A stretch of 64,000 nucleotides of DNA from Coriolopsis trogii (Eukaryota; Basidiomycota; Agaricomycetes; Polyporales; Polyporaceae): assembly GCA_020543525.1 (NCBI GenBank), contig JAHYIO010000039.1, positions 620,001 through 684,000 on the forward strand, in the 5' to 3' direction. The position numbers were made by a program, and so were the translations under genes. Positions within the stretch are counted from its first letter, which is position 1. Each line of letters begins with the position of its first letter. Below, piece after piece: positions 50,056-62,015 of the stretch. The notes under the pieces were generated by a model that was not told the DNA's origin, ran no database searches, and saw nothing but the letters and a program-made list of their open reading frames with translations.

Positions 50056-50525
50056 AGAGACCGGCGATGAATCATTACCGGAAGGAACTTGTAACGTGAA
50101 TAGACGCAATCGGCATGATTCATGCTTTGTATACGATCTGTGGGTGTGTGAAGCACAGAACCTCTCGTCAACGTACACGCAAAGAAAGCATCCGGTCCTG
50201 AGAGGGTTGAAAAGCCATAGAGTTGGATCGTCGGAAGTAAGCAACTCACCGCCTCCGTAATATGGGCTGTACTGACGTTACACCTTCCCTAAGGGGCTCA
50301 CAACGCTTTCCAACTGGCTCGATCGAGTCTTTGCGTTGTGCTTTCCCGCTGCGCCAATGTTCGTGATACGCAACGACGCTTACATCTTGCGGAATACTTC
50401 GGCAGGCCGGAGTGGATGCCTTCGAGGTGTACGTACCTTCTTCGCCTGGTGATATTTGTAGGGGTGCAAGTACAGACTTACCGTATCGCACTCACTTTCT
50501 CCCCCCATCGCCCCCAACGACAACA
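50056..50525. promoter_or_regulatory. Intergenic region / promoter of GMD copy 3
   Basis: Contains the duplicated block described for 47881-48386. CCCTAAGGGG at 50287-50296 is about 230 bases before the ATG and keeps one AGGGG site. GTGATACGC and GCTTACATC...GCGGAAT stretches also match the copy 2 promoter. Confidence 0.5.
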
Positions 50526-52233
50526 ATGTTTGACATCTCTGAAGTTTCTGCTCCGTTCAACGCCGGCCTCACGCCGGCGGAGATAGAGGAGTACCGCAAG
50601 CGCAAAGTCGCTCTCATTTCTGGTACGTGCTCCTTTTGGATCATCGCGGAGCGTCAGATGGGCTGAGATATTGACGGGGTGGACAGGCATAACTGGTCAG
50701 GATGGATCATATTTGTGAGTAGCCGCTACTTCTGTCTGAGCTTAAGGCGGCGGAGGGTGCACGGTGCACGCATCACGCAACCCATCTTGTCTTCTTGCCA
50801 GCACACACTACGCAGTTGGTAACGCCTCGTGGACTGCGGGCGAGTGAGGGCAGACTCCCAATGGTGCTGTGCGGTGTGCAGGGCAATCATCCCCGTTGTT
50901 CCTGTTTTCCTCTTGGTTCAGTATCGCACCAAGCTGACACGAACATTGGATCAGGGCAGAACTCCTCCTCGAGAAGGGTTACGAGGTGCACGGCATCACC
51001 CGACGTTCGTCCAGCTCCAACACCTCCCGTCTGCAAGACCTCCACGTCGACCGTGAGTCCCATGCCTGCATCCACACAGAGCACCCTTTGTTCACGTCAC
51101 GCCGCACCCATCCGAGTCGCTCCAGGTCCGGCCAAGCTCCAGCTGCACTACGGCGACCTGACCGACTCGACGAACCTGGTGTCCATCCTGTCGACCGTGC
51201 GCCCGACAGAGGTCTACAACCTCGGCGCGCAGTCGCACGTCAAGGTCTCGTACGAGATGCCCGAGTACACGGCGGACGTCGTCGGGCTCGGCACGCTCCG
51301 CCTGCTCGACGCCATCCGCACCTGCGGGCTGCAGCACGCCGTGCGGTTCTACCAAGCGTCGACGTCCGAGCTCTACGGCGGGGTCGCCGCGAGCCCGCAG
51401 ACGGAGCAGACGCCGTTCAGCCCGCGCTCGCCGTACGGCGTCGCGAAGCTGTACGGGTACTGGACGACGGTGAACTACCGGGAGGCGTACGGGATGCACG
51501 CGTGCAACGGGATCCTGTTCAACCACGAGAGCCCCCGCCGGGGCCGGACGTTCGTCATGCGCAAGATCACGCGCGCCGTCGCCGATATCCACCTCGGCCG
51601 GCAGGCGTGCCTGTACCTCGGTAACCTCGACGCGAGGCGCGACTGGGGACACGGTGCGCGCACTCCGTCCCTCTCGGTCTGTGCCGTTGCCCGTCCGTCC
51701 GTTGAGCTGATGGGGGGCCCGGGCCCGTGGTTGCAGCACGGGACTATGTGGCGGGCATGTGGCTCATGCTGCAGCAGGACACACCGGACGACTACGTGCT
51801 CGCGACCGGGGAGGCGCACACCGTGCGCGAGTTCGTGGAGAAGGCGTTCGCCGTGCTCGGATACAACATAAAGTGAGATGACGAGACACCCTGTTTCTTG
51901 CGCGCGCTCAACTGACGCGTCACCACTCAGATGGAGGGGGGAGGGCACGAGTGAAGAAGGCTATGACGAGATGAGTGGCCGGGTGCTCGTGAAGGTCGAC
52001 GCGCAGTACTACCGGCCTGGCGAGATCGGGTGCGTCGGGGGTCGTTCTTGTCGGTTTTGTCGGGGTGTGCGTTGACCCGGGGGGTGGTGCTCCATAGGTT
52101 GCTGGTTGGGGACCCCGCCAAGGCGGAGAAGGTGCTCGGCTGGACGCGCGAGGTCGACTTTGACTCGCTTGTGGGGGAGATGGTCACGGAGGACCTCAAG
52201 GCGTCGCAGGACCGCATCGAGGACAAGGATTAG
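50526..52233 (+). CDS. GMD: GDP-mannose 4,6-dehydratase, copy 3, diverged
   Basis: Same exon plan, about 370 residues, stop TAG 52231-52233. The catalytic set is intact ([23 protein letters not shown]), but it differs from copies 1 and 2 at positions they share. The cofactor block reads RRSSSSNT with Ser in place of Phe. Three residues (LHE) are missing after LHVD, before the GDP-side loop. [18 protein letters not shown] replaces [17 protein letters not shown], and [19 protein letters not shown] replaces [21 protein letters not shown] content at third positions is visibly higher. It may be a functional isoform with altered regulation or kinetics. It shares an upstream block with copy 2. Confidence 0.92.
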
Positions 52234-54659
52234 CGGGAGCGGTCCGCGGATCGTCAGGAGAATAAAGAGACAGAAATGATAGACTGTATAGTGGATAGTC
52301 GACCAGTCTCAGAGTCACTACCACCATGATTCAAGTCATAGACGCGTTGGCGTGTGAAGTGTAACACCTCACGTCAGTGTTCTTTCTCACCGGTCTTGCC
52401 TCCAAGCTGGCGCCGCACTGGCGTTGCTCGACCAACTCATCGCCAGCCCCTCTTCCAGCATCAGAAACCATATCCACCGGCATCGTCCTGAGCGCTCCGC
52501 CTACCAAAGACGGACGTTGTTCAGCAACCTGGGCGCCTCCGGATCCGTCCTCCAACCCCAGATCCACGCTCGGATCTCGGCCACGTTGAGAGAGCGGTAC
52601 TGATCCTGTCACGCTGGTCCTGCGCACTCGCGAGCTTGTTGTATTGACCTCTCGATGCCACCCCCCTATGAACATCATGATGAACAGGCGACCCATGCCC
52701 AGGCCGCTCGCGCGATGAGCATCGACAATGACCGTGACGTCCTTCCGAGTCTTCCTGCCAGTGCACCGAGCGGCAATACAGCGCAAACTCGGACGCGGCA
52801 GGTGTCGGAGAGGTGGGACGGAGTCCCACCCAACAGGGAGCGTGGGCCACCAAGTCAACGCTGACTCGGGCTCGACGCACGCTTCTTGTCGCTCGGTGTG
52901 GATCGTCGCCCGGACGCTCGGGTCCTGTACCCGTCCGCAGGTTCTCGGGTATGTCACCTTGACTGAGTACGACGAGGCCACCAGCGCCGTGCCTGTGCGG
53001 TCTGACGATCCTCCTCGTTGTTCGTGTGTACGCGTACGGTACGGTGCGGTACACGAGGGCGTCGTAGAGTCTGTCATTCGCCGCTAATCTGACACGCTCG
53101 AGAGGTCATATCCACGTACTCGTGAGGGGCCCTGCCCTGGCCGTCTTCTCCCGTGAATCCTCAAGCTACTCACGCCCGAGCGAGAGGTAGGTCCATCGTC
53201 CGCGCGGGCTGCGTCTATGGCTTGGTCATGGGCCAGGCCGCGCTGTCGTACGTCTCCCTGGTCTCGAGACGAGTGCGAGCTGCCGAAGGGATTGATCTAT
53301 AGTTTATTGGACAGGCAGAAGACCGGGCTGGTCTTCTCTGATGTGGATGTCGGTCGGGCATGCCGTAGTACCCGAACGCAGAAGGAGGTACCCCGGACGA
53401 CTAGTGCCCACACAGACACGTCGGCAAGCAAAAGGTGGGGCCTTTAAACTCACGAACCCGCCTTTGCGTCCTAACATTGAATGGTCCAGGGGCGAGGGTC
53501 GGTGACTTGCTGCGAACCAGGCATAGCCGATGCTTCCACGCGCGAAGACTACGCATCGTCACCACTTGCAGCGGGGCAGGGTCCTCCTTTAGCTTTCATT
53601 ACTACTCCGACGGACGCCCGCCTCGCGATACTGTTCTAGGGTGGGGGTACGTGCCGCGACGGGCGCGCGCGAACCCCTCCTCATCCTCAGCATCCTGCCC
53701 TCGGCGTTCCACGAACAAGCTCACGGCCCGAGCCGAGCCGGGAAAGCAAACGTTGAGAAGCGGAAGCCAAACGCAAGAGAGCTTGGGCGCAGCATCCGCG
53801 CGGTGCACAGAACAGGCAGCGCTGCTTCCGTGCTCGGCCTGGGCCTGAGGAACATCCACATCCCATCCAAGATGCCATCGCCCACGCTGATCGTTGTCGC
53901 CGGCCTCGTGCCGCGCTCTTCCCCCTGCTTCCTCCCGGATGTGCACGTTGACCTCTGCGCCTCGCGTCCCCGCAGCCAGCGAGGACGTCATGGCCAGTTT
54001 GTATCGTGGTATGCGGTGCGGCGCCTTGCGACTCCTTATGGGCCGATACGCCCAAAGTGCAGGCCTGGCAGGCGGGGGGCGGGGGGCGGGAACACAGTCT
54101 GAAAAGAGAAAGAGTAGTGCGAGAGCGGCACGTGTTCGGAGGAGACGAGGCCCAAATAGCCAATAGCCAATCGCCAATCGCCTGTCGCCCCGCCGTCCTC
54201 GCCACCGTCATCGTCCTCCGCACCGTGCCTGCACCCCAAACCCGGCATCTGCATGGCCCCCGCGTTCCCGGGAAGGAGGAGGAGCATGCGCCTCCCGCCC
54301 CATGCGGACCAGAGACGATCGTACCAAGACGCACATCTTACCCGCCGTACCGGAATGAGGGAACACACGGCACCAAAGAGGCCATCAGGGGGGGGGCTCT
54401 GAGCGTGAGCGGACGAGTCTAACTGACAGCCCGGGCCATCCACCAGGGGCGCGGAGAAGAAGACGGAGAAGACGGTCCAGTCTCATCCGTTCATTCATTC
54501 GTTCATACATACATACAACACAGCCGTTACAGCGTCACCAGCGCGCCCGGCGCCTCGCTCGTCTGGGCAGTCCACACTCCTAACGCGAGCCTCGAGCGCA
54601 CAGATTCTCCGGGGGCAGATAGCGTGGGTGGGTGGGTGGATGGAGGGAGGATCAATCGA
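52234..54659. other. GC-rich region, no firm gene
   Basis: This 2.4 kb stretch has overlapping open frames on both strands, as expected from high GC content. None has convincing motifs or splice structure. Around 53435-53560 the plus frame NSRTRLCVLTLNGPGARVGD faintly resembles the start of a non-LTR retrotransposon endonuclease, too weakly to annotate. A GCCAAT-type tandem repeat lies at about 54156-54183, and CATT/CATA tetranucleotide repeats at about 54490-54517. Confidence 0.35.
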
Positions 54660-56786
54660 TCACGAGTCGCACGACGATGCCGCGACGCGTGCTCCGTCCG
54701 CGCCTTTGCCCTCCTCGCGGTGCTTGGCAGCGGGCCTGAGCACGGCTTGTCCCTTTTTGTTGCGGTAGAAGAGCACGGTCCCTGCGCGTGCGTGTGCGAC
54801 CGCGACGAGCGTCCACGTTCAGCACTCCGAGGACGGTGCGAGAGCGAGAACGGAAGAGGGAGGGACGCACCTCTGTCCTCCACGAACTGGCACTCGTTGT
54901 AGTTGTCCCACAGCGCGCGGAACGCGGCCTTTTCAGAGTGGCGGTAGTGCTCCCCGATGAACGCCCTCAGGTGCCTCGTCGCCTCCGCGCCGTGGTCTGC
55001 AGCGGCGCACGGCGAGAACGCAACACGTCCGCGAGCCAAGAGCCAAGAGCGATGGGCGATGAGCGATGGGCGATGAGCGGCAAGTCAGAAAGATGGACGG
55101 CATAGGACGAGAACGAGAACAAGACATCGCTCACAGAACGGCATCTTGGGGAAAAAGTGGTGGACGACGTGAAAGTGCGCGACGTCGTGCAGGAAAAACC
55201 GGCCCATCCAGCCCAGGAAGTCGCGGTCCACCGTCGCCGCCGCCCCCCGCTGGAAGTTCCACGCCGGCTGGCGGTAGTGCGGGAGCGCGGGGTCCGTGTG
55301 GTGCAGGTACGTGATCATGACGAACCTGCGGACGACGAGGGTGAGGTGAGGTGAGCGACAGCGCCGCGAGTTCGGTCGCACGTCCACGATCCGGTCAATC
55401 CGTCGTGTCATCGAGGCGGCGGCGGACCACACTCACCAGTGGGTGACGCACAACCATGGGATGCCGTACAGCTTGAGCACGGACGCTGCGCCCCAGGTCG
55501 CGCACGCGAGCCGGACGAGCGCGGCCATGGCGATCATCCCGACGTTCGACATCACGACGAGATGTCGCTGCTCGCCCGTGAACAGCACCGCGTTGGCTGC
55601 CGCCGCCGAACACAAACACCACACATCAGCCGAACCGCGCGGGCAAGCGGAGGTGGACAGCGGCCAAGGCTCACGGTCAAAGTGGTTCGTCCACCGCGGG
55701 TAGTGCTTCTGCCCGGAGACGTTGAAGACTGCGGTGAGGGTGGGTGAGTGAGTGAGTGAGTGAGGGTGATGAGCGCCGCGGCCGAGCGTCCGAGGATGTT
55801 CCTTACGCAGATACGCCGGAAAGGCGAGCAGCTGCTGCCGCACGAGCATGTACAGGGTGTAGACCGGGGTGTCCCCAAAGACCTCGTCGTAGTCGATCTT
55901 CTGCCCATGCCCGTGCCCGTGCCCCTCCTCGGGGATCCCGAGCTCGCTCCGCGTCTTCGGCACGTACACCTCGTCCCGCTCCATCGACGCATGGTTGCAG
56001 TGGTGGCGGTGGTGTGAGATCTTCCAGCTAAAGTACGGCGTCCAGAGCAACGTGTGCACGGTCTGCGGCCGCATCCCGAACCCATTCAGCGCGCTCTCTC
56101 TGAACCGTTCCTAGGGGAGGGGAGGGGTGACGTACGAAGCCTATCAGGTCGCAGACGTATTGACTGGACGAAAACGCGCCATGGCCGCACTGCAACGAGA
56201 AGAGCCGACGGTCAGCTCCGGACGGGCACCGTCCCTTGACCCTCAACGAGCGAGAAGAGGGGGCGACCGACCTCGTGTCCGATCACCCAGATCCCGGTGA
56301 ATATCAGGCCCTGGAACCACCAGCTGTGATCGTCGCGGGGCACGAGCGACCGTCATGATCAGCGGTCAGCGGTCAGCACGCACGACGTGTCCGGCATGCA
56401 CGCACTATACCGCCCACGCCGCCCAGCGCGCGACGCCCGCGCCGAGGGGCGACAAGAGCCGCCCCGCGGCGCTCCCGCTCCCGAACGTCGCGTCGATCTC
56501 GCGCGCCGCCCGCCAGCACGCGCCGGCCATGAGCAGATCGGCGGCGAGCCAGGCCAGCCCGCGCTTCGTGTCCCGGACGAAGAGGTGCGGGGGTATAGCG
56601 GACCGGATCTCCTCCAGTCTCCTGCGGGGCATCGGGGGTGGGTCAGCATGGGGCTGAGGACTCGGGCCTCGGGCCTCACCAGGGCATGGGGGTGAACTCG
56701 GGCAAGTGGGCTTCGTCGTACGGTGCGGGAGCCGTCTTTGGTTCTTCGCTGGGGCTGCGGCTCGGGCTGTCTTTTGCAGAGTGCAT
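54660..56786 (-). CDS. Membrane fatty acid desaturase, delta-12 (oleate) type
   Basis: ATG 56786 to TGA 54660-54662, about ten exons. The lead-in LPEFTPMPWRLEEIRSAIPPHLF is typical of microsomal delta-12 desaturases. The three histidine boxes are present: HECGHGAF, HHRHH (in SWKISHHRHHCNH) and HVVHHFFPKMPF, so the di-iron ligands are complete. After box 1 come SSSQYVCDLIGF and membrane segments; GMRPQTVHTLLWTPYFSW precedes box 2. A His/Gly-rich insert (EEGHGHGHGQK) follows box 2. The C-terminus contains ALWDNYNECQFVED, GTVLFYRNKKG and a basic tail. It would convert oleoyl to linoleoyl chains in the ER membrane. Several introns hold short tandem repeats (for example 55049-55076 and 55744-55765). 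It could be a delta-12/15 enzyme; the sequence does not decide this. Confidence 0.9.
55049..55076. repeat. 14-bp tandem repeat in desaturase intron
   Basis: GCGATGGGCGATGA occurs twice in exact tandem inside an intron of the desaturase gene. Confidence 0.7.
55744..55765. repeat. (GTGA)n microsatellite in desaturase intron
   Basis: Several tandem GTGA units inside the intron preceding the NVSGQKHYPRWTNH exon; length may vary between strains. Confidence 0.6.
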
Positions 56787-58011
56787 CGTCGTGAGCGTGG
56801 CGGCGAGGGGCGAACGAGAGGAAAGCGTGCGGCGGGAAGCGTCAAAGGGGGAAGAGTGGGTCCTCGTCCGGGCCCGCGCCCTCGCGCATTTATCTGTCTC
56901 GGAAAAAGCTCAGAAGAGAAAAAGAGGGAGAGAGATGGGGGAGAGGGACGAGATCTCCGGGCCCGGCGCGCGTCCGCGAACTGTCGCCCGCGATGAAAGG
57001 TTCTCAAACAGCGAGATGATTTGCACGTGTGCGGCTGTGAGACTCGGTGACGGACGCTTGGCGGCGGTGTGTGACGAAGAGGACCCGGGGAGAGGCTGCG
57101 ATATTGCATTCGTCGGAGGAAAGCGCGCGGCTGGGCAGCCAGGCAGTCGCGTCGAGGGGCAAGTGGGAGAGAGAGCGGACGTGGCGTGGAGAGCTTGGGC
57201 CAATCTGTCATGTCACCGCGGTTGGGAACGTTCCCAGCGACACACGGGCCCTGGCTCTCATCGCCGACGACTGGCGATGGCCTCTGGTTTCTGACGATCA
57301 GAGGCTGCTTCCGGCGGGGCAGATGGCGAGATGACCACAGAACGACGAATTCGACGGCAGAAGTAGGCATATGAGGGCACGTGGCGAACCTAGATGACTT
57401 GCAGCTCATGCCCTGTCGTACTTTGACTGCGCATGCGGCTCATGCGGAATAAACAGAAGATCGTCGACGACCTGTTCGCGTTCCGAGCTTGGAGAGCAGC
57501 ACGACGGAAGCATCGCAGAATGTCTGTCGTGATGACCGTCGTCGTCAAACGAAAGCGGCACAGACAGCAGACGCCCCCGCGGTGTATCCCCAGAATAGGC
57601 AACATGACTGCCCGACTCGTGTCTGCGTCCTTCATCTCCTACTGCTCGTGTTCGCCGCGAGCACACCGTTCTCCTGCGCGCCCAGAGCACAGGCTCTGCA
57701 CGTCATACCCCCAATATCCGTCCTAAACTCTCGTCCGAGAACAGTGGAGCGACGGCACGCGTTATCAACCTTCCATTGCATTTCAGCGCATCTCCGCGAG
57801 GGTATGCTCAGCCGGTGCATGCAATCTCCTCTTCGCCCATGCACCGTCCCGTCTTGCGTCTCCATTACCTCCCTATCCGACCGCGTCGGGAACCACGATG
57901 GCGTCCAAGAGCATGCATGGACGCCGACCGGGACTGAACGATGCACCATGTCAGCCGTCCGCCCATGCATCATCCGACCCCCTCCAAGCAGACGGCGTGC
58001 ACACTCACCGC
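56787..58011. other. Intergenic region upstream of the desaturase
   Basis: About 1.2 kb. The first half is rich in GA/CT tracts, such as AGAGAAAAAGAGGG near 56913, plausible for the desaturase promoter. No gene was recognised. Confidence 0.4.
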
Positions 58012-60089
58012 CTACCAGCCGCTGAACAGCTTCGACTTCTCCGTCCCGCTCACGACCGTCTCCGACGGCTCGCGCGACAAGACTCTGAACCCAACGTCCT
58101 CGCGTCCTTCCTGTCGCCCAAACTCGGGCCCGAGCAAGACCACGCCAGGCTTCGGCCTGTCCTCCAGTCCATACTAGACGCAACATCATGAGGTCTGTCA
58201 GATTGGACGTGCACCGCGGCCGCAGGCCTCATGCCTGTATGGGACGACAGGGGCCATGGCAGGCAACCCCCACGCTTACTCACCTCCACAAGCGCAGCCA
58301 GGAACTGCTCGACCGGCTTCACGTACCACCGCCTTATCCGGCCTTCCCGCGTGCGTTCGTACCAGCCCAGGTGTCCGCCCGAAGACGTGACGGCCAGAAT
58401 GAGGAAAGGGCTGTGCGCGACCTGGAACACGCCGCGGCGACGTCAAGCCGCCATGGTCCCGCGACACAGTATCAGAAGAACCGTTCACGTCGAGCGAGCC
58501 GTGCTGGTGCAGCCCAAAAGACCGCTCACCTGGCGTACGGGGAGGCTCGCGGCCCCGACGACAGGGTCGTCCGCGCTGTTGATCGCCAGCGTCGGGATCC
58601 TGATCCCGGGGACGGCCCGGGTCGAGCTGATGTCCGCGTAGTACTCCAGCGCGCCCTTGTAGCCGTGCAGGGGCGCAGTGACCACCTCGTCGTACTCCTG
58701 CAGCGTCATCCGCCGCCGCCCGAACACGTCTTCGAGCACCGCGCGCGGGAGCGGGAGGTCCGGCGCTTCGTCAAACGGCCGGCGGTGCGTGCGGAGGAGA
58801 GCCTGCAGCGCGCCCCCGAGCACGTAGCGGTAGACGTGGTGGCCGAGGAACGTGCTCGGGAGGAAGATCGAGCCCTGGACAAAGTCCCATGGGTTCGCGA
58901 GCGTGACCAGCCCTTGGAGCGGGCACCGCTCACCCTCCTCGCCCACGTACTTGGTGAGGATGTTCGCACCGAGCGAGAACCCTGTTGTTTCACAAGGCCG
59001 CCGCTCAGCTGTTTCGGAACCGACAGAAGCTGATACAGTGCGCCGATGCGTACCTAGCCCGTAGAGCTTGCAGTCAGGGAAGGTGTGACATATCCACAGC
59101 ACGACGTGCCGAACGTCGTCTGACGAGCCGGCCTGTGAGTGGGAGGCGCAGTTGAGCGACGTGAGCCTGCGTCCGGCTTGGGATGCCGATAGCACATGAT
59201 GGATGGGTGTATCATGCCGCCATCGCAAGACTTACATGGTAAAGCCGCGGAGTGACGACCGGCGAGCCGTTGCATCCCCGGAAGTTCACGACGACCGCAC
59301 GGAAGCCTTGCCCACCAGAATGTTTGTCTAACGTGACCCGGGAGAGGACCGCACGCACGTACGCCTCGTGCGAGCCACCGGTGAGGCCGTGCGCCACGAG
59401 CAGGACGTTCTCGGCCGATGACGCAGGACGGCTGCTGAGGGGCGGTGTGATATCTACGGCGAGAACACCTGCGGCACATAGCGAACACGATGAGCTAGCT
59501 ATCGGCACCCAATTGCCGATCCTCAAGGGCAGCATATAGACATACCTTCGTCGGGGAGATGCAGGAGCTTCCTGGATATGAGTGGCCATCAGCGAAGCTC
59601 GACGCGCCCGTGCCGTACAACCACACACCGCTCATACACGACAGGGTCCACACGGCTGAAGTCCGCAACAGAAGAGTACATCGTCTGCAGGTCGCCCCTG
59701 ATCCTCGACCATGAGCAACTGCATCTTGGCAACGTCAGGAACCAGGATCTGACGTACCCCGGTAACCACCACGGCCTATGGAAGCGCGCATCCGGTCCCA
59801 GCGCCGGTACCTTGTCACGAACGAGCTCCAAAAATGTAACTGGCTTGCCACCGACGTCTCCCTCCTTCTCCTTCTTAGAAAGGGTCGCAGACGCCGAGGA
59901 CGCGTGCAGAGTGACGAACTGCCCGCGCTGGCCCGTGACGTGTCGCCATACGGTCTTCATCGTGCCCAGCAGGCCCACAAGTCCGGTCGCCAGCAGCGTC
60001 CAAACGGCGGCGGCGAGCGCGCGAGTCGCGGTTGCTACGATCGAGGTGGACGGCACGTCGTGAGCAAGACGTGCGGCTGTGCCAGTCAT
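58012..60089 (-). CDS. Membrane-anchored alpha/beta hydrolase (Eht1/ABHD3 type)
   Basis: ATG 60089 to TAG 58012-58014 in seven or eight exons. An N-terminal hydrophobic helix (ALAAAVWTLLATGLVGLLG) acts as anchor. Then LVAHGLTGGSHEAYVR (oxyanion region), VVVNFRGCNGSP, nucleophile elbow GFSLGANI, the Asp block INSADDPVV and the His block TSSGGHLGWYE complete the Ser-Asp-His triad. The order matches fungal Eht1/Eeb1 and human ABHD1/3. In yeast this family makes and cleaves medium-chain fatty acid ethyl esters; relatives are phospholipases. A C-terminal stretch (RPKPGVVLLGPEFG) follows. The in-frame ATG at 60089 is taken as start; the upstream frame opens only with GTG. Exact substrate unknown. 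Confidence 0.87.
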
Positions 60090-61019
60090 ACTGAGCAGGA
60101 GGGGCCTCCAAGAGAGCACTCACCCATGACGAGGACTGTTTATGAGCGAGTGCGGGTGCTGGGAGAGTGTTCTGCTGGGATCACGAAGAGCTCGAAACGC
60201 GTCTCGACTCGCGAGTGTGTTCCTGGCTGGTGGGTTCTACGAAGGTGGCCTGCTCAGTGGAACCTGGCTGCGCTGGCAATCGTGAGAAAGCTTTGGGCGG
60301 CAGCGCGCATTGATTGCATGCTCTCGTCGTGTGTTAGCGAGCGAACCTCGGTGAAGCACCGAGCTGACTGAAGAGATTGGTTGCAGAAATGTTAGCGAGC
60401 AAAGAGGAAGACATGGACACCCATCCGATCGTGGACAAACAGTGCTACTAGGCGCCTATGGAAAATACAATCACCCACCTCGGTCTTCTCGGAGTAATTC
60501 TCGTTGACTCTGAGGCACAGCGCTGACCTTCTCAGCGTTTCATAGTGGAACTGAAGCAGAATCCGACGTGAGAGGGTGAGATACCGTAACCACTATACCG
60601 TCCCTTGTAAAGGTCCACAATGAGTCCAATCTGCGTAAACCCAATGCCAAGGCCTATAACACCCCAAGTAGATACACCAGACAGCGGCCAAGCTCCTCAT
60701 CACGTCGAACCACACCTGAGATAGGCTTCATGCGAGGAGAGATCACTGATTGACGCAATACAACCAACCGCCGATCAAGCTCAGTCACACCATCGCGCCT
60801 TCTCCGGGCTACAACGAAGAACACCCGCACAGGCACGATTCACACCGTCCGTCAAGGCTCTTTGCCCTCTACACCGCTTTCGAGCTCGCGGCGCACGCCA
60901 ATCCGTTTTGCACCCGCCGATGGTAAATTACAATATAAACTGAACCGATGACAGTGGGAACGATCCTCCCGCGTCATCCAAGCCCATACCGGATCTCCGG
61001 CCTTCCCGAATCTCAAATC
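60090..61019. other. Intergenic region, no gene seen
   Basis: About 0.9 kb between the alpha/beta hydrolase start and the 3' end of the CBM1 gene. Only short frames without motifs. Confidence 0.4.
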
Positions 61020-62015
61020 TCAGGGTGTGGCAGTGGCGCCAGTGTACGCGTGGATCGTCTCGTCCGCGCACCCAGCCGGGGTCTGGTAAGAGTACGGCCC
61101 GAGGTTGATGTACACGTCCTTGTTCCCGTCCGCGTCCGGACACACGAGCCACGCCTGTCCACGCAAACGTCGACGCGCGTCAGCCCTCGATCAAACAATC
61201 ATCAAAAGCACCCGGAGCCACAACAAGTTGAATGAACGGAGGAACCGGGCACGACATAGCGATGGCGGATGTGATGTGGCAACACTCACGTTGAGCTGCG
61301 GACGCTGGATGGTCGGGATCGACCACTCGACCGTGTCCCCGGACCACTGGAACGTGCCGGCGTTGGCGCCGCTCGCGGGCTCCGTCGACCACGACATCTT
61401 GAGCTTCTTGATCGAGGGATCCGACTGGCCCTCGACGACCGCGTACAGCTTGGAGCCGTCGGGGAGCATCTGGATCAGTTGCCCGCCCGTGATCACGAAC
61501 TGCGCGGCGGTGTCCGGGTCGCCGAGGACGGCGTCGGACGCAGTGTACGCGACCTCGGAACGGAGGTACTTGTGGAAGTTCGGGTCCTCCTGCGGGTCAG
61601 ACACAAAGAGGTGCGTTCATGAGAAGAGGGGAAGGGTGAATTGAGCAAGAAGAGACGCACCACTGCACGAATGAAGGAGTTGCCCGGGTTGAGGGTGGCG
61701 GTGCCACTTGGGGCCGTTCCCGTCGTTGTCGGGTTCGGAGAGCCCCCGGGCGTGGTGGTGGGGGAGGTTGGTGGCGCGGCCCCAGGGAGACATTGCGAGT
61801 AGTACTCGTTTGAGACCGTGCACGCCCATCCGGATGGACAGGTAGTAGGTCCACTCCAGCCTTGTCCACCGCACTGTGGTTCCATGTCAGAGCTGTGTAC
61901 CGAAGGTAACGAACGAATGGCATACCTGACCGTATTGGGGCGCAGTCGTCTGAGCAGCGACGCCTCCAAGGAGGACAAACACACTGAAGAGGGAGACCAC
62001 TGCAGAGGACACCAT
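61020..62015 (-). CDS. Secreted CBM1 protein with uncharacterised C-terminal domain
   Basis: Four exons: 62015-61926, 61873-61661, then one beginning [13 protein letters not shown] and a last one beginning [10 protein letters not shown]; stop TGA 61020-61022. Residues 1-22 are a signal peptide. A family 1 carbohydrate-binding module ([19 protein letters not shown] to SQCLPG, four Cys, exposed Trp and Tyr residues) follows at once. A Thr/Pro/Ser/Gly linker of about 35 residues comes next, then a domain of about 160 residues with [41 protein letters not shown] and [13 protein letters not shown] have seen such proteins in wood-decay secretomes only as hypothetical CBM1 proteins; the C-terminal domain has no activity that I know. 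It should bind cellulose outside the cell. Confidence 0.86.

Noticed and set aside
52331..53077. Long open frame of 248 codons on the minus strand
   Set aside because: Overlapped by comparable frames on both strands in GC-rich DNA; low-complexity composition, no motif and no splice structure. Probably non-coding.
53602..54443. Several overlapping frames of 130-215 codons
   Set aside because: All are Arg/Ala/Pro-rich shadows of GC-rich sequence. None has a domain, signal peptide or paralogue.
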